64,000 nt of DNA from Ahrensia sp. R2A130 (GCF_000179775.1 NZ_AEEB01000003.1:1-64000); one strand, 5' to 3'; shown: positions 49,812 through 60,517, numbered from the stretch's first letter. Notes: a model not told the origin generated them from the letters alone. Made by a program: numbers and translations.

Positions 49812-50387
49812 ATGAGCAACGCTTCCGCTACATTGATCGCACCAACGCCCAAGGGCGTGTTGGACCCGGCTACCGGCAAACCTGTTGGACAGAATGATCC
49901 GTTCTTCGGTGAGATCAACAATGAACTGGCCGACAAAGGCTTCATCGTCACCACGACTGATGATCTCATCAACTGGTCGCGCACCGGCTCATTGATGTGG
50001 ATGACATTTGGCTTGGCATGCTGCGCCGTCGAGATGATGCAGATGTCCATGCCGCGCTACGATTCCGAGCGTTTCGGTATCGCCCCGCGCGCCTCCCCAC
50101 GCCAGTCCGACGTGATGATCGTGGCCGGTACGTTGACCAACAAAATGGCGCCCGCACTGCGTAAGGTTTACGACCAGATGCCGGAGCCACGCTACGTGAT
50201 TTCCATGGGCTCATGCGCTAATGGCGGCGGTTATTACCACTACAGCTACAGCGTCGTTCGCGGCTGCGACCGTATCGTGCCGGTCGATATTTATGTGCCC
50301 GGTTGTCCGCCTTCTGCTGAAGCGCTGCTCTACGGTGTGTTGCTGTTGCAAAAGAAAATCCGCCGCACCGGCACGATCGAGCGTTAA
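49812..50387 (+). CDS. nuoB: NADH-quinone oxidoreductase subunit B
   Basis: A 191-residue peripheral subunit (PSST homologue) that holds iron-sulfur cluster N2, the last electron carrier before quinone. The four ligands are visible: adjacent cysteines in [12 protein letters not shown], one in [16 protein letters not shown] and one in [14 protein letters not shown]. The N-terminal 30 residues are variable, as in the family. It is followed by nuoC after three bases. Confidence 0.97.
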   Translation: MSNASATLIAPTPKGVLDPATGKPVGQNDPFFGEINNELADKGFIVTTTDDLINWSRTGSLMWMTFGLACCAVEMMQMSMPRYDSERFGIAPRASPRQSDVMIVAGTLTNKMAPALRKVYDQMPEPRYVISMGSCANGGGYYHYSYSVVRGCDRIVPVDIYVPGCPPSAEALLYGVLLLQKKIRRTGTIER

Positions 50388-50390
50388 ATC

Positions 50391-51005
50391 ATGGCTGTAG
50401 CAGACCTCCCAGACCTCAAGGCCTATCTCGACGAGGCGCTGTCCGACAAACTGGATGGCGCTGTTATCGCGTTCAACGAGCTTACGTTGACGACAACGGC
50501 GAGCAACATCCACGCCGTGCTGCGCTTCCTGCGCGACGACGTGCAGACCAGCTTCATCTGTTTCATCGATTTGGCCGCCGTGGATTACCCCCAGCGCCGC
50601 CAACGCTTCGAGGTTGTCTATCACCTGTTATCGCCACGCCAGAACCTGCGGGTTCGCATCAAATTATCGACCGATGCCGAAACGCCCGTGCCTTCGATCA
50701 ACGATATTTTCCCCGCTGCCGACTGGTTCGAGCGCGAGGCTTACGATCTCTACGGCGTGCTGTTCACCGGTCACCCGGATATGCGTCGCCTGCTGACCGA
50801 CTACGGTTTCGAGGGCCATCCACTCCGCAAGGATTTCCCGCTCACCGGCTTCACGCAGGTGCGCTACGATGATGCTGAAAAGCGTGTGGTCTATGAGCCC
50901 GTGCTGCTGCGTCAGGAATTCCGCGACTTCGATTTCCAGTCGCCATGGGAAGGCACTGATTACATCATTCCCGAGGCACTGCCCGGCGACGAGAAAGCCA
51001 ACTGA
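50391..51005 (+). CDS. nuoC: NADH-quinone oxidoreductase subunit C
   Basis: A 204-residue peripheral subunit (30 kDa homologue), not fused to NuoD here. Conserved segments are [40 protein letters not shown] and [19 protein letters not shown]. Its stop overlaps by one base the start of a GFA-type gene inserted before nuoD, so the normal nuoC-nuoD junction is interrupted. Confidence 0.97.
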   Translation: MAVADLPDLKAYLDEALSDKLDGAVIAFNELTLTTTASNIHAVLRFLRDDVQTSFICFIDLAAVDYPQRRQRFEVVYHLLSPRQNLRVRIKLSTDAETPVPSINDIFPAADWFEREAYDLYGVLFTGHPDMRRLLTDYGFEGHPLRKDFPLTGFTQVRYDDAEKRVVYEPVLLRQEFRDFDFQSPWEGTDYIIPEALPGDEKAN

Positions 51006-51436
51006 TGGCCGAACTTTCGGGAAAATGCCTTTGCGGCTCAGTGAAAGTAACGGCCACGCCGCGCAGCAAAGAGGTTGGCTCGTGCCACTGCAATTTGTGC
51101 CGCAAATGGGCCGCCGGTCCTTTCATGGCCCTTGACTGCGGTTCCGACGTCCACATTGAGGCGGAAGACAATCTCGGTGTTTTCAAATCTTCTGAATGGG
51201 CCGAACGCGCATTCTGTAAGAATTGCGGCACGCTGATAGCCTGGCGCTTGCAAGATGGCGGTGAATATCACCCCTCGGCGCAACTGTTTGAAGAGACTGC
51301 GGACTACCCTCTTGGCCTTCAGGTCTTCATCGATGAAAAGCCCGGCAATTACAGCTTTGCCGAGCAGACAGAAACAATGACCGGAGCAGAGGTGTTTGCC
51401 GCCTTTGCCGCGTCGGAAGAAAGCTCAAATGCCTGA
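51005..51436 (+). CDS. GFA-family zinc protein inside the nuo operon
   Basis: A 143-residue protein of the GFA (glutathione-dependent formaldehyde-activating enzyme, CENP-V) fold. The zinc-binding cysteines are visible: [20 protein letters not shown] and [11 protein letters not shown]. Small GFA proteins are widespread; formaldehyde-glutathione adduct formation is proven only for Gfa itself, so the reaction here is unknown. It overlaps nuoC by one base and nuoD by eight bases, so it must be translated from the nuo mRNA and is probably coupled to both. A metal or redox role linked to complex I is conceivable but is inference from position only. Confidence 0.88.
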   Translation: MAELSGKCLCGSVKVTATPRSKEVGSCHCNLCRKWAAGPFMALDCGSDVHIEAEDNLGVFKSSEWAERAFCKNCGTLIAWRLQDGGEYHPSAQLFEETADYPLGLQVFIDEKPGNYSFAEQTETMTGAEVFAAFAASEESSNA

Positions 51437-52619
51437 AGTCGACATTCGCAATTTTAATATCAACTTTGGCCCGCAGCATCCGGCGGCACATGGCGTTTTG
51501 CGTCTTGTGCTGGAGCTGGACGGTGAAGTGGTCGAGCGTGTCGATCCGCATATCGGCCTGCTGCATCGCGGCACGGAAAAGCTGATCGAGCACAAAACCT
51601 ACCTGCAGGCGCTGCCTTATTTCGACCGGCTCGATTACGTCGCGCCTATGAATCAGGAGCACGCCTGGTGCCGCGCCATCGAGAAGATGCTCGATCTTGA
51701 AGTGCCGCGCCGCGCGCAGCTTATCCGCGTTTTGTATTCCGAAATCGGCCGCATCCTTTCGCACATTCTCAATGTCACCACTCAGGCTTTGGACGTTGGC
51801 GCGTTCACGCCGTCGCTGTGGGGCTTTGAGGAGCGCGAAAAGCTGATGGTGTTTTACGAACGCGCCTGTGGTGCCCGTTTGCACTCCGCATATTTCCGCC
51901 CCGGTGGTGTTCATCAGGACCTCCCGAAAGCGCTGGTGGAGGACATCCAGTCCTGGTGCGAACAGTTTCCGAAGGTCATCGACGACATCGAAGCACTGTT
52001 GACCGACAACCGCATTTTCAAACAGCGTAACGTAGATATCGGCATCATCTCGCTGGAAGACGCATGGGCGCGCGGTTTCTCCGGCGTGATGGTGCGCGGG
52101 TCCGGTGCTGCGTGGGATTTGCGCCGCGCGCAGCCCTACGAGTGCTACGACGAAATGGAATTCGATATTCCTGTCGGCAAGAATTGCGATAATTACGACC
52201 GCTACGTCATCCGCATGCTGGAAATGCGCGAATCGACCAAGATCATGGCTCAGTGCTGCGAGAAATTGCTCGCACCCGAAGGGCAGGGGCCAATCGCTTC
52301 GCCCGACGGCAAGGCTGTTCCACCCAAGCGCGGCGATATGAAAAAATCGATGGAAGCGCTGATCCACCACTTCAAGCTCTACACCGAAGGCTTTCACGTG
52401 CCGGAAGGTGAAGTTTATTGCGCCGTCGAAGCGCCAAAGGGTGAGTTCGGCGTTTATCTGGTGTCGGATGGCTCGAACAAACCCTACCGCGTGAAGCTGC
52501 GCGCACCGGGTTTCTCGCATCTGCAAGCTATGGATTACATGTGCAAAGGCCACATGCTGGCCGATGTCGGGGCCGTGCTAGGCTCCATGGATATCGTGTT
52601 CGGGGAAGTCGACCGCTAA
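51429..52619 (+). CDS. nuoD: NADH-quinone oxidoreductase subunit D
   Basis: A 396-residue peripheral subunit (49 kDa homologue) forming the quinone site with NuoB. Landmarks are [20 protein letters not shown], with the quinone-site histidines, [26 protein letters not shown], and the C-terminal DIVFGEVDR common to the family. The start at 51429 ([18 protein letters not shown]) lies inside the end of the GFA gene (eight shared bases); an open frame from 51396 is not family-like. Confidence 0.97.
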   Translation: MPEVDIRNFNINFGPQHPAAHGVLRLVLELDGEVVERVDPHIGLLHRGTEKLIEHKTYLQALPYFDRLDYVAPMNQEHAWCRAIEKMLDLEVPRRAQLIRVLYSEIGRILSHILNVTTQALDVGAFTPSLWGFEEREKLMVFYERACGARLHSAYFRPGGVHQDLPKALVEDIQSWCEQFPKVIDDIEALLTDNRIFKQRNVDIGIISLEDAWARGFSGVMVRGSGAAWDLRRAQPYECYDEMEFDIPVGKNCDNYDRYVIRMLEMRESTKIMAQCCEKLLAPEGQGPIASPDGKAVPPKRGDMKKSMEALIHHFKLYTEGFHVPEGEVYCAVEAPKGEFGVYLVSDGSNKPYRVKLRAPGFSHLQAMDYMCKGHMLADVGAVLGSMDIVFGEVDR

Positions 52620-52668
52620 CGACGCGCCCAAAGCAGTGCACACTGCAGACTGGGTAGAGGGAAACGAA

Positions 52669-53631
52669 ATGACGATCGAAATCGATCACGAAACGGGCAG
52701 GGTCTCCAATGCCAGCCTCACCGAAAGTGTGGGCATGGCCTTGTTGAAGCTTGGTGCCAAGCTTTCCAAACCGATGGAATTTCGTGGCTATTCGTTGGGC
52801 GCGAATGTCGTGGGCAAAGTCCTGCCGAGCAGCAACTCGGTGCGTTTGAATTTCGCCGATGGCCGCAAATTTGAGTTTCCCTACGCGGATGCCTATTGGG
52901 GCGTGATGCTTGCGGGCCAACCTTACTATTGCCCGGAATTCGAACCCTATATGCCGCTGATCGCGGATATCGATTACGTGTTCATCGATTGTGGTGCGAA
53001 CTACGGTTACATGTCGGTCGTTTCTACCTCCAAAACTGTGGGCAACAAGCGCACCGTCGCCATCGAAGCCCACCCGGTTAGCGCAGAACTGTCCCGCCGC
53101 AATGCGGAGCTGAATGGCAACCGTTTTGAAGTGCTGCACAACGCTGTGTTTCACACCAGCGGCAACACAGTTCGCATCGGCGGCGGCAAGCACGAGGCCC
53201 GCACTATTCTGGGCGACCATGACGGTGCCGACGTCGAAACGCTGGCCCTTGGCGATCTTGTCGAACGCCTCAAGCTGAAGAAAAACCAACCGGTCATCCT
53301 CAAGCTGGATGTCGAAGGCGTTGAAATCGATGCCATGAAAGGTGCTGGTGCATTGCTCGACCACCCCACGATGGTGGTCTATGAAGAGCACGGCAACGAC
53401 CCGACCCACGAAGTTTCCGCCTATCTGCGCGACGAGATGGGCATGCGCCTGTGGCGTGGCGGCAAAGAAGGCAATAACCTTCGCGAAATCACGTCTGACG
53501 CTGAGATCGCCGCGATGAAGACCAACACGAGCGATGGCTACGACATGTTCGCCACACGAGACGATTTGTGGATTGAACGTCTGGAGCAGATCGCCCAAAC
53601 CCAAGTCACCCCCGCCGGTGCTGCCCTATAG
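52669..53631 (+). CDS. FkbM-family methyltransferase inside the nuo operon
   Basis: A 320-residue SAM-dependent methyltransferase of the FkbM type. Motif I is YVFIDCGANYGYMSVVS, the acidic post-I segment is TVAIEAHPVSAELSRRN, and the family-typical KLDVEGVEIDAMKGA follows near residue 215. FkbM enzymes mostly O-methylate sugars or polyketides, but many members have unknown targets. AGAGGGA supports the ATG at 52669. It sits 49 bases after nuoD and 24 before nuoE, same strand, no terminator, so it is part of the nuo transcript. Whether it acts on complex I, quinone or something unrelated cannot be told. Confidence 0.85.
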   Translation: MTIEIDHETGRVSNASLTESVGMALLKLGAKLSKPMEFRGYSLGANVVGKVLPSSNSVRLNFADGRKFEFPYADAYWGVMLAGQPYYCPEFEPYMPLIADIDYVFIDCGANYGYMSVVSTSKTVGNKRTVAIEAHPVSAELSRRNAELNGNRFEVLHNAVFHTSGNTVRIGGGKHEARTILGDHDGADVETLALGDLVERLKLKKNQPVILKLDVEGVEIDAMKGAGALLDHPTMVVYEEHGNDPTHEVSAYLRDEMGMRLWRGGKEGNNLREITSDAEIAAMKTNTSDGYDMFATRDDLWIERLEQIAQTQVTPAGAAL

Positions 53632-53655
53632 CACCCAGCTGAGAAGCCGAGATTC

Positions 53656-54924
53656 ATGTCCGTTCGCCGCCTAGCAGATGAAACCGTCCAGCCGGATGCC
53701 TTCAAGTTTTCGAAGGCCAATGGCGCTTGGGCGAAGAAAAAGATCAAAGATTATCCGAAGGGTCGACAGGCATCCGCCGTCATCCCGCTGCTCATGCGCG
53801 CGCAGGAGCAGGAAGGCTGGGTAACAAAAGCCGCTATTGAGCACATCGCTGAGATGCTCGGCATGCCGCTCATTCGTGTTCTGGAAGTTGCCACCTTCTA
53901 TACGCAGTTCCAACTCGCTCCTGTGGGCAAACGCGCGCACGTTCAGGTGTGTGGCACGACACCGTGCATGTTGCGCGGCGCTGGCGAAATTATGGACGTG
54001 TGCAAGAAGCGTATTGCGCCGAAACCGTTCGAGCTTTCCGAAGATGGCAACCTGTCCTGGGAAGAGGTGGAGTGCCAGGGTGCCTGTGTGAACGCCCCCA
54101 TGGTGATGGTGTTCAAGGACAGCTACGAAGACCTGACCGCAGAGCGGATGGAAGAAATCATCGACGCGTTCGACGCAGGCAACGGCGACAGCATCCCCCC
54201 GGGCCCACAGATCGACCGCATCTATTCCGCGCCCATCGGTGGCCTCACGTCGCTGACCGAAGACCCGACGCTGAAGGGCGCGCGCAAAACCGGCAAAGGC
54301 AAGAAAGCCGAGAAGCAGGCCGCAACAAACGCTGGGCGTCCTGCAAGCCATGCCAGCCATAACGGCGCGGCCATCAAGTCGAACATGAAACCGTCAACCG
54401 CTAAAGCGGCTGCGGAAGACATGAAAGAGGCACGCAAGAAGGCAGGCACCCCGTCGCCCAAAACCCGCGCCAAGAAGCTCGCTGAAAATGTGAAAGGCGA
54501 GGTTGAACCCGCTGATCTGCGTCAGCCGAAGCCGTCAGAAATTAAAAAGGCACAGGCGAAGAAGATAGCACCGAAATCTTCCAGTCTCGTCGGCGCTGGC
54601 ACCGCGACTGCAAAGACCAAAGCGAAACCAGCTGCAAACGCGGGAACAGGCAACGCCCCCGCTAAGGTTCGCAAGCCCAAGACACCGGATGATCTGAAAA
54701 TGGTGTCCGGCATCGGTCCAAAAATCGAAGGCCAGTTGAACGAACTTGGCGTTTGGACCTTCGCGCAGGTGGCCAATTGGAAAAAAGCCGAGCGCGATTG
54801 GGTGAACGGTTACCTCGCCTTCAAGGGCCGCATCGAGCGGGAAGACTGGGTCAAACAGGCCAAGGCACTCGCCAAGGGTGGCCGTGATGAATATGTGCGC
54901 GTATTCGGTAAGGAGCCTCGCTAA
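53656..54924 (+). CDS. nuoE: NADH-quinone oxidoreductase subunit E with C-terminal HhH extension
   Basis: A 422-residue form of the 24 kDa subunit, about twice the usual length. Residues 1-200 are the thioredoxin-like 2Fe-2S domain (cluster N1a) with ligands in VCGTTPCML and [12 protein letters not shown]. Residues about 205-335 are a Lys/Ala-rich, low-complexity linker. Residues about 340-415 form a helix-hairpin-helix-like domain ([20 protein letters not shown], then [11 protein letters not shown]). This tail is known from other alphaproteobacteria; the same domain type occurs in DNA-binding proteins and alone as a 'flap endonuclease-like' annotation. Its function in complex I is unclear. 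The stop overlaps the nuoF start by one base. Confidence 0.95.
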   Translation: MSVRRLADETVQPDAFKFSKANGAWAKKKIKDYPKGRQASAVIPLLMRAQEQEGWVTKAAIEHIAEMLGMPLIRVLEVATFYTQFQLAPVGKRAHVQVCGTTPCMLRGAGEIMDVCKKRIAPKPFELSEDGNLSWEEVECQGACVNAPMVMVFKDSYEDLTAERMEEIIDAFDAGNGDSIPPGPQIDRIYSAPIGGLTSLTEDPTLKGARKTGKGKKAEKQAATNAGRPASHASHNGAAIKSNMKPSTAKAAAEDMKEARKKAGTPSPKTRAKKLAENVKGEVEPADLRQPKPSEIKKAQAKKIAPKSSSLVGAGTATAKTKAKPAANAGTGNAPAKVRKPKTPDDLKMVSGIGPKIEGQLNELGVWTFAQVANWKKAERDWVNGYLAFKGRIEREDWVKQAKALAKGGRDEYVRVFGKEPR

Positions 54925-56228
54925 TGCTGCAAGATAAAGACCGCATTTTCACCAATATCTACGGCCTTCACGACAAGTCGCTGAAGGGCGCAATGTCCCG
55001 TGGGCATTGGTCGGAAACGAAACAGTTCATCGCCAATGGCCGCGATTGGGTCATCAACCAGACGAAGGCTTCCGGCCTGCGTGGCCGCGGTGGGGCAGGG
55101 TTCCCGACAGGCCTGAAATGGTCGTTCATGCCGAAAGAAGAGAGCGAGCGCCCGCATTATCTTGTCATCAATGCGGACGAATCCGAGCCCGGCACCTGCA
55201 AAGATCGCGACATCATGCGCCACGATCCGCACACGCTGATCGAAGGCTGCGTGCTGGCCGGTTTCGCCATGGGCGCCCACACTTGCTACATCTATGTGCG
55301 CGGCGAATACATGCGCGAGCGCGAGGCGCTAGAGGCGGCCATCGACGAGTGCTACGAAGCCGGTCTTCTCGGTAAAAACAACAAGAATGGTTGGGACTAC
55401 GACATCTACGTCACCCACGGTGCCGGTGCTTACATCTGCGGCGAAGAAACCGCACTGCTGGAATCGCTGGAAGGCAAAAAAGGCCAGCCGCGCCTGAAGC
55501 CACCCTTTCCTGCGAACGTCGGTCTCTACGGTTGCCCCACCACGGTGAACAACGTGGAGTCCGTCGCCGTTGTGCCAACCATACTACGTCGCGGGCCGGA
55601 ATGGTTCGCGGGCTTTGGTGCTGAAAACAATCGCGGCACGAAACTGTTCTGCATCTCCGGCCACGTTGAGCGCCCTTGCACGGTGGAAGAGGCTATGAGC
55701 ATTCCCTTCCGCGAGTTGATCGAAAAGCATTGCGGTGGCATTCGCGGCGGCTGGGACAATCTGCTGGCCGTCATTCCCGGCGGTTCATCCGTCCGCATGG
55801 TGCCTGCCGAGCAGATGATCGATACGCCGATGGATTTCGATTCGCTGTCGAAGTTGAAATCCGGCCTCGGCACCGCAGCCGTCATCGTGATGGACAAGGA
55901 AACCGATATCATCCGCGCCATCGCGCGCCTGGCGGCGTTCTACAAACACGAATCCTGCGGCCAGTGCACGCCGTGCCGCGAAGGCACCGGCTGGATGTGG
56001 CGCGTGATGGAACGCATGGTCGAGGGCCGCGCCCAAAAGCGCGAAATCGACATGCTGTTCGACGTGACCAAACAGATCGAAGGCCACACCATTTGTGCGC
56101 TGGGCGATGCTGCGGCTTGGCCAATTCAGGGCCTGATCACTCACTTCCGCCCGGAGATGGAAAAGCGGATCGACGAGTACACGTATCGTTCAGACAAGGA
56201 CAATCAGGTGTTGGAGGCTGCGGAGTGA
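54924..56228 (+). CDS. nuoF: NADH-quinone oxidoreductase subunit F
   Basis: A 434-residue subunit (51 kDa homologue) carrying FMN, the NADH site and cluster N3. The NADH/FMN glycine-rich motif is [19 protein letters not shown], the acidic FMN-binding part is [16 protein letters not shown], and the 4Fe-4S ligands are in [17 protein letters not shown] plus a later Cys in [13 protein letters not shown]. It starts within the nuoE stop. Its own stop overlaps by one base the start of an unrelated AT-rich gene, which interrupts the nuoF-nuoG junction. Confidence 0.97.
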   Translation: MLQDKDRIFTNIYGLHDKSLKGAMSRGHWSETKQFIANGRDWVINQTKASGLRGRGGAGFPTGLKWSFMPKEESERPHYLVINADESEPGTCKDRDIMRHDPHTLIEGCVLAGFAMGAHTCYIYVRGEYMREREALEAAIDECYEAGLLGKNNKNGWDYDIYVTHGAGAYICGEETALLESLEGKKGQPRLKPPFPANVGLYGCPTTVNNVESVAVVPTILRRGPEWFAGFGAENNRGTKLFCISGHVERPCTVEEAMSIPFRELIEKHCGGIRGGWDNLLAVIPGGSSVRMVPAEQMIDTPMDFDSLSKLKSGLGTAAVIVMDKETDIIRAIARLAAFYKHESCGQCTPCREGTGWMWRVMERMVEGRAQKREIDMLFDVTKQIEGHTICALGDAAAWPIQGLITHFRPEMEKRIDEYTYRSDKDNQVLEAAE

Positions 56229-56854
56229 TGGATAGCGACAAATTTCACGAACTAACATGGGAAACGGGTTTCACCGAAGAGGCGAGAAGCGCCATGGCGC
56301 AGGCTTCCGGAGAGCAAATCAACTTTCTCGGCCGGAATTTTAACTGGGATTTCGATCCAACGAAATTTTTGAAAGAGGTATGTAGGCACCCGAAGTGTGC
56401 ACTCAGCACCGCGGTCTACATTTTCTCCCTTGGACAACCCTCATATTTTCGTGACGGGAAATTTTCAAGCAGTTATCAAGCTCAATATGAATTTCTCGAC
56501 TGGCTTGTTTGTCGCATCAACAACAATGAAATTCATGCTTTTACAAATGAATTTCCCGCAAGTATTGAGATGGCAGGCACTCTACAACGTGTATTGAAAT
56601 TTTACATTCAAGAGAAACAATCGGATCTTGTCGGATCAATTGATGAAAAAGGCCCGAATTGGATTTTCAATCCAGATATCGTAAACGAAGAAAGTTTGGG
56701 AATAAATATAGCGATTCAACAAGAAAAGAAAAGAATGGATGAAATTAGGAATACTAATGGTCATCCATTGAACGTAAATGGAAATATCAGAAGCATATTG
56801 GGGGATTTTTTCGAGGAAGTCGAAAAAATGAAGAGCGAGCGGAAGGATAAGTAA
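56228..56854 (+). CDS. DUF4274-like hypothetical protein inside the nuo operon
   Basis: A 208-residue soluble protein. Residues about 30-75 (NFLGRNFNWDFDPTKFLKEV, CRHPKCALSTAVYIFSL) resemble the DUF4274 domain, whose members share an N-W-D-x-G/D start, an HPxCxxGTAL-like motif and an aromatic turn; they often occur with immunity or toxin genes. The remainder is helical, charged and ends in a Lys/Glu-rich coil (FFEEVEKMKSERKDK). The gene is strikingly AT-rich compared with the nuo genes on both sides, so it looks recently acquired, yet its start overlaps the nuoF stop exactly (TGATG), so it is fully integrated in the operon. Function unknown. Confidence 0.72.
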   Translation: MDSDKFHELTWETGFTEEARSAMAQASGEQINFLGRNFNWDFDPTKFLKEVCRHPKCALSTAVYIFSLGQPSYFRDGKFSSSYQAQYEFLDWLVCRINNNEIHAFTNEFPASIEMAGTLQRVLKFYIQEKQSDLVGSIDEKGPNWIFNPDIVNEESLGINIAIQQEKKRMDEIRNTNGHPLNVNGNIRSILGDFFEEVEKMKSERKDK

Positions 56855-56858
56855 TCTC

Positions 56859-57320
56859 TTGTCGTTTATCGCCCAGCTCAACATCGCTAAGCCGCGCTAC
56901 GCCAATGATGATCCGCGTTTTGCGGGTTTCATGGATAACCTGAACCGTATCAACAATCTGGGCGCTTCCATGCCCGGTTTTGTATGGATCAATGCGGATG
57001 ATTCCGGCCACGCGATGGATCTGCCAACGCCTTGGCCGGATGAGGCTGCAAACCTGACTGTCTGGGAAAGCGCCAAGGCGTTGGAGCATTTTGTCTGGAA
57101 CACGGTGCATAAGAAATTCTACAACCGGAAGGCCGAATGGTTCGATGAAATGAAAAGCAATCATTTCGTCATGTGGTGGGTAGAAGTGGGGCACCGCCCT
57201 ACGCTACACGAAGCCAAGGATCGGCTCGATCATTTGAATGCCCACGGCAACAGCGACCACGCATTCGGCTGGTCGCATCTGCCCCACGTAAAGCTCTGGC
57301 AACAGAAGCAATGCGGGTGA
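56859..57320 (+). CDS. DUF3291-family protein inside the nuo operon
   Basis: A 153-residue protein of the DUF3291 family, a ferredoxin-like alpha/beta barrel related to antibiotic-biosynthesis monooxygenases in fold. Family features in order: FIAQLNIAKPRYANDD, FMDNLNRINNLGASMPGFVW, LTVWESAKALEHFVWNTVHK, EWFDEMKSNHFVMWWVEVGH and RPTLHEAKDRLDHL. No enzymatic activity is established for the family. It starts with TTG, supported by GGAAGGA about ten bases upstream and by the family start. It begins four bases after the DUF4274-like gene and ends 18 bases before nuoG; its GC content is back to the genomic norm. Confidence 0.83.
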   Translation: MSFIAQLNIAKPRYANDDPRFAGFMDNLNRINNLGASMPGFVWINADDSGHAMDLPTPWPDEAANLTVWESAKALEHFVWNTVHKKFYNRKAEWFDEMKSNHFVMWWVEVGHRPTLHEAKDRLDHLNAHGNSDHAFGWSHLPHVKLWQQKQCG

Positions 57321-57338
57321 GGGGCGAAGGATAAAACG

Positions 57339-59411
57339 ATGGCAATAATCAAAGTCGACGGCACCGAAGTCGAGGTTCCCGATCACTACACGCTGCTCCA
57401 GGCGGCTGAGGCTGCGGGCGCTGAAATTCCGCGTTTCTGTTTTCACGAGCGGCTGTCGGTCGCCGGCAACTGCCGCATGTGCCTTGTCGAAGTGAAGGGC
57501 GGTCCGCCAAAGCCCGCCGCATCCTGCGCCATGGGCGTGAAAGATTTACGCCCCGGTCCGGAAGGCCAAGCGCCGGAGATTTTCACCAACACGCCAATGG
57601 TCAAAAAGGCCCGCGAAGGGGTGATGGAGTTCCTGCTCATCAACCACCCGCTCGATTGCCCGATTTGCGATCAGGGCGGTGAGTGCGATCTGCAAGATCA
57701 GGCCATGGCTTTCGGCATGGACGAGACCCGCTACAGCGAGAGCAAGCGCGCGGTCGAAGACAAATATATCGGCCCGCTGGTGAAGACGATCATGAACCGG
57801 TGCATTCACTGCACCCGTTGCGTGCGTTTCACCACGGAAGTTGCCGGCGTTTCCGAGCTTGGCCTGCTGGGCCGTGGCGAAGATGCTGAAATCACAACCG
57901 CGCTCGAACAGGCCATGACGTCCGAACTTCAGGGCAATGTGATCGATCTGTGTCCCGTGGGCGCGCTCACCTCAAAACCATACGCCTTCCAAGCCCGTCC
58001 GTGGGAACTGACCAAGACCGAAACCATCGACGTGATGGATGCGGTTGGATCAGCCATTCGCGTCGATACGCGCGGCTCCGAAGTGATGCGGATCATGCCG
58101 CGCATCAACGAGGCGGTGAACGAGGAATGGATTTCCGACAAGACCCGTTTCATCTGGGATGGCCTTCGCAGCCAGCGCCTCGATAAGCCTTATATCCGCG
58201 AAAACGGTAAGCTGCGCGCAGCAAGCTGGAGCGAAGCGTTCGATGTTGTCGCTGAGAAAATGAAGGCGACAGACGCCGCAGATATTGGCGCTATCGCCGG
58301 TGATCTTTCCAGCGTCGAAGAAATCTACGCACTGCGCGAATTGATGACGTCGCTTGGTGTGACCTCGATGGATTGCCGCGAAGAAGGTTCCGCACTCGAC
58401 CCGTCGCTGGGTCGCGAAAGCTACATCTTTAACTCCACCATCGACGGTATTGAAGACGCCGACGCGCTGATGATCATCGGCGCGGTGCCCCGCAAGGAAG
58501 CCAGCGTGTTGAACGCCCGCATCCGCAAGCGCTGGCGCACCGGCGAGTTGACCGTTGGCATGGTCGGCGAGAACGCCGACCTGACCTACGACTACACTTA
58601 CCTTGGTGCAGGACCGGATTCCCTCAAGGAACTGGAAACGAAGAAGAAAACCAAAGCCAAACGCCCGATGTTTATCGTCGGTCCCGGCGCTTATGCCCGT
58701 AAAGACGGCAATGCCGTCATGGCGTCCATTGCCAAAGCCGCGAAGTCGCTCGGCGTCATTCGTGACGGCTGGAACGGGTTGAACATTCTGCACACCGCAG
58801 CCGCCCGCGTTGGCGGTTTGGACCTCGGCTTCGTTCCGGGCGAGGGTGGCAAAGACACGGCAGCGATGGTTCGCGAGAGCGACGTTCTTGTGTTGTTGGG
58901 CGCAGACGAAATCGATATGACCGCCCGCAAAGCTGGCGGCTTCACCATCTATATCGGCCACCATGGCGATGTCGGTGCGCACCATGCAGACGTCATTTTG
59001 TCCGGCGCGGCCTACACCGAAAAATCCGGTACCTGGGTCAATACCGAAGGCCGGGTCCAGATGGGAAGCCGCGCAGCGTTTCCTCCGGGCGAGGCCCGTG
59101 AAGACTGGGCCATTCTGCGCGCCCTGTCAGACCGTCTCGGCAAAACCCTGCCTTTCGATTCGCTCGCGCAACTGCGCGCGCAACTCTACGAAGCGCATCC
59201 GCATTTCATGGAGCTGGATGAGGTGCCGGAAGTCGAACAGCAGGGTGATGTTCTTGCTTCGCTTGCAGCTCGCGGTGGCAAAATGTCGAACGAGCCATTC
59301 ACTTCTCCGGTTCAGGATTTTTACCTCACCAATGCCGTCGCCCGTGCCTCCAAGGTCATGGCCGAATGTTCGCAACGCGCGAACGGTGACCTGGCGGAGG
59401 CAGCTGAATGA
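57339..59411 (+). CDS. nuoG: NADH-quinone oxidoreductase subunit G
   Basis: A 690-residue subunit (75 kDa homologue) with the chain of clusters N1b, N4 and N5. The N-terminal ferredoxin domain shows [20 protein letters not shown], the N5 His-Cys site is [17 protein letters not shown], and N4 ligands are in [16 protein letters not shown] with a later Cys in [15 protein letters not shown]. The C-terminal half is a molybdopterin-oxidoreductase-like domain without cofactor. No extra N7 cluster motif is seen, as expected for alphaproteobacteria. Its stop overlaps the nuoH start. Confidence 0.97.
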   Translation: MAIIKVDGTEVEVPDHYTLLQAAEAAGAEIPRFCFHERLSVAGNCRMCLVEVKGGPPKPAASCAMGVKDLRPGPEGQAPEIFTNTPMVKKAREGVMEFLLINHPLDCPICDQGGECDLQDQAMAFGMDETRYSESKRAVEDKYIGPLVKTIMNRCIHCTRCVRFTTEVAGVSELGLLGRGEDAEITTALEQAMTSELQGNVIDLCPVGALTSKPYAFQARPWELTKTETIDVMDAVGSAIRVDTRGSEVMRIMPRINEAVNEEWISDKTRFIWDGLRSQRLDKPYIRENGKLRAASWSEAFDVVAEKMKATDAADIGAIAGDLSSVEEIYALRELMTSLGVTSMDCREEGSALDPSLGRESYIFNSTIDGIEDADALMIIGAVPRKEASVLNARIRKRWRTGELTVGMVGENADLTYDYTYLGAGPDSLKELETKKKTKAKRPMFIVGPGAYARKDGNAVMASIAKAAKSLGVIRDGWNGLNILHTAAARVGGLDLGFVPGEGGKDTAAMVRESDVLVLLGADEIDMTARKAGGFTIYIGHHGDVGAHHADVILSGAAYTEKSGTWVNTEGRVQMGSRAAFPPGEAREDWAILRALSDRLGKTLPFDSLAQLRAQLYEAHPHFMELDEVPEVEQQGDVLASLAARGGKMSNEPFTSPVQDFYLTNAVARASKVMAECSQRANGDLAEAAE

Positions 59412-60517
59412 CCTTCTTCGAGCAATATGTCGCTCCGCCGCTCTGGATGGTGGGCCAGTCGGTTCTGCTTCTTGTGGTTCTGCTCGTGGTCGTTGCGTAT
59501 ATTTTGTACGCCGATCGCAAGATTTTTGCGGCTGTTCAACTGCGTCGCGGCCCGAACGTGGTGGGCCCGTGGGGGCTGCTGCAAAGCTTCGCTGACCTCA
59601 TCAAATTCGTTCTGAAAGAGCCCATCATTCCGGCCTCCGCCAACAAGGGCGTGTTCCTGCTGGCCCCACTGGTGGCTGGTGTTCTCGCGCTGTCGGCCTG
59701 GGCCGTCATTCCCGTGGCCGACGGTTGGGCGGTCGCTGACCCGAACCTCGGTCTGCTGTTCGTCTTCGCGATCTCGTCGTTGGAAGTTTACGGCATCATC
59801 ATGGGTGGTTGGGCGTCGAACTCGAAATATCCGTTCCTCGCATCGCTTCGTTCGGCCGCGCAGATGGTATCCTACGAGGTCTCCATCGGCTTCGTCATCA
59901 TCACCGTATTGCTCTGCGTCGGGTCGTTGAACTTGACCGATGTAGTTTACGCGCAAACTGACGGGGTCGGCACGTCGCTTGGCCTGCCGGTGAACTCGTT
60001 CCTTGACTGGCACTGGTTGCCACTTTTCCCGATGTTCATCATCTTCTTCATCTCGGCAATTGCGGAAACAAACCGTCCGCCCTTCGATTTGCCGGAAGCG
60101 GAATCTGAACTCGTGGCCGGTCACATGACCGAGTATTCCTCCACACCGTTCCTGCTGTTTTTCCTTGGCGAATTCGTAGCCATCACCCTCATGTGCGCGC
60201 TCACCGTGCTGCTCTTCATGGGTGGATGGTTGCCGCCAATCGACATCGCGCCATTCAACTGGGTGCCAGGCGTCGTTTGGTTCGTCCTCAAGGGCATGTT
60301 TGTGTTCTTCTGCATGGCGATGGTGCGCTCCATCGTGCCGCGCTACCGCTACGACCAGCTGATGCGACTGGGCTGGAAAGTCTTCCTGCCCATCTCACTC
60401 GCTATGGTCTTCATCACAGCCTTCATCCTGATGGCCTTCGACCTGATGCCTGATCCAGAAGCCAAGCGCGCTGCCTTCGAGCAGGCCGCTGTTGTGGTTT
60501 TGAAGGTGACAGCGTGA
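59408..60517 (+). CDS. nuoH: NADH-quinone oxidoreductase subunit H
   Basis: A 369-residue membrane subunit (ND1 homologue) linking the quinone site to the proton-pumping arm. Conserved segments are [40 protein letters not shown]-like, and the quinone-cavity loop [20 protein letters not shown], ending in MTEYSSTPF. Eight or nine hydrophobic helices are visible. It overlaps the nuoG stop by four bases and its own stop overlaps the next small gene by one base. Confidence 0.97.
   Translation: MTFFEQYVAPPLWMVGQSVLLLVVLLVVVAYILYADRKIFAAVQLRRGPNVVGPWGLLQSFADLIKFVLKEPIIPASANKGVFLLAPLVAGVLALSAWAVIPVADGWAVADPNLGLLFVFAISSLEVYGIIMGGWASNSKYPFLASLRSAAQMVSYEVSIGFVIITVLLCVGSLNLTDVVYAQTDGVGTSLGLPVNSFLDWHWLPLFPMFIIFFISAIAETNRPPFDLPEAESELVAGHMTEYSSTPFLLFFLGEFVAITLMCALTVLLFMGGWLPPIDIAPFNWVPGVVWFVLKGMFVFFCMAMVRSIVPRYRYDQLMRLGWKVFLPISLAMVFITAFILMAFDLMPDPEAKRAAFEQAAVVVLKVTA

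Noticed and set aside
51327-52553. Antisense open frame opposite nuoD
   Set aside because: No motifs, and nuoD is certain.
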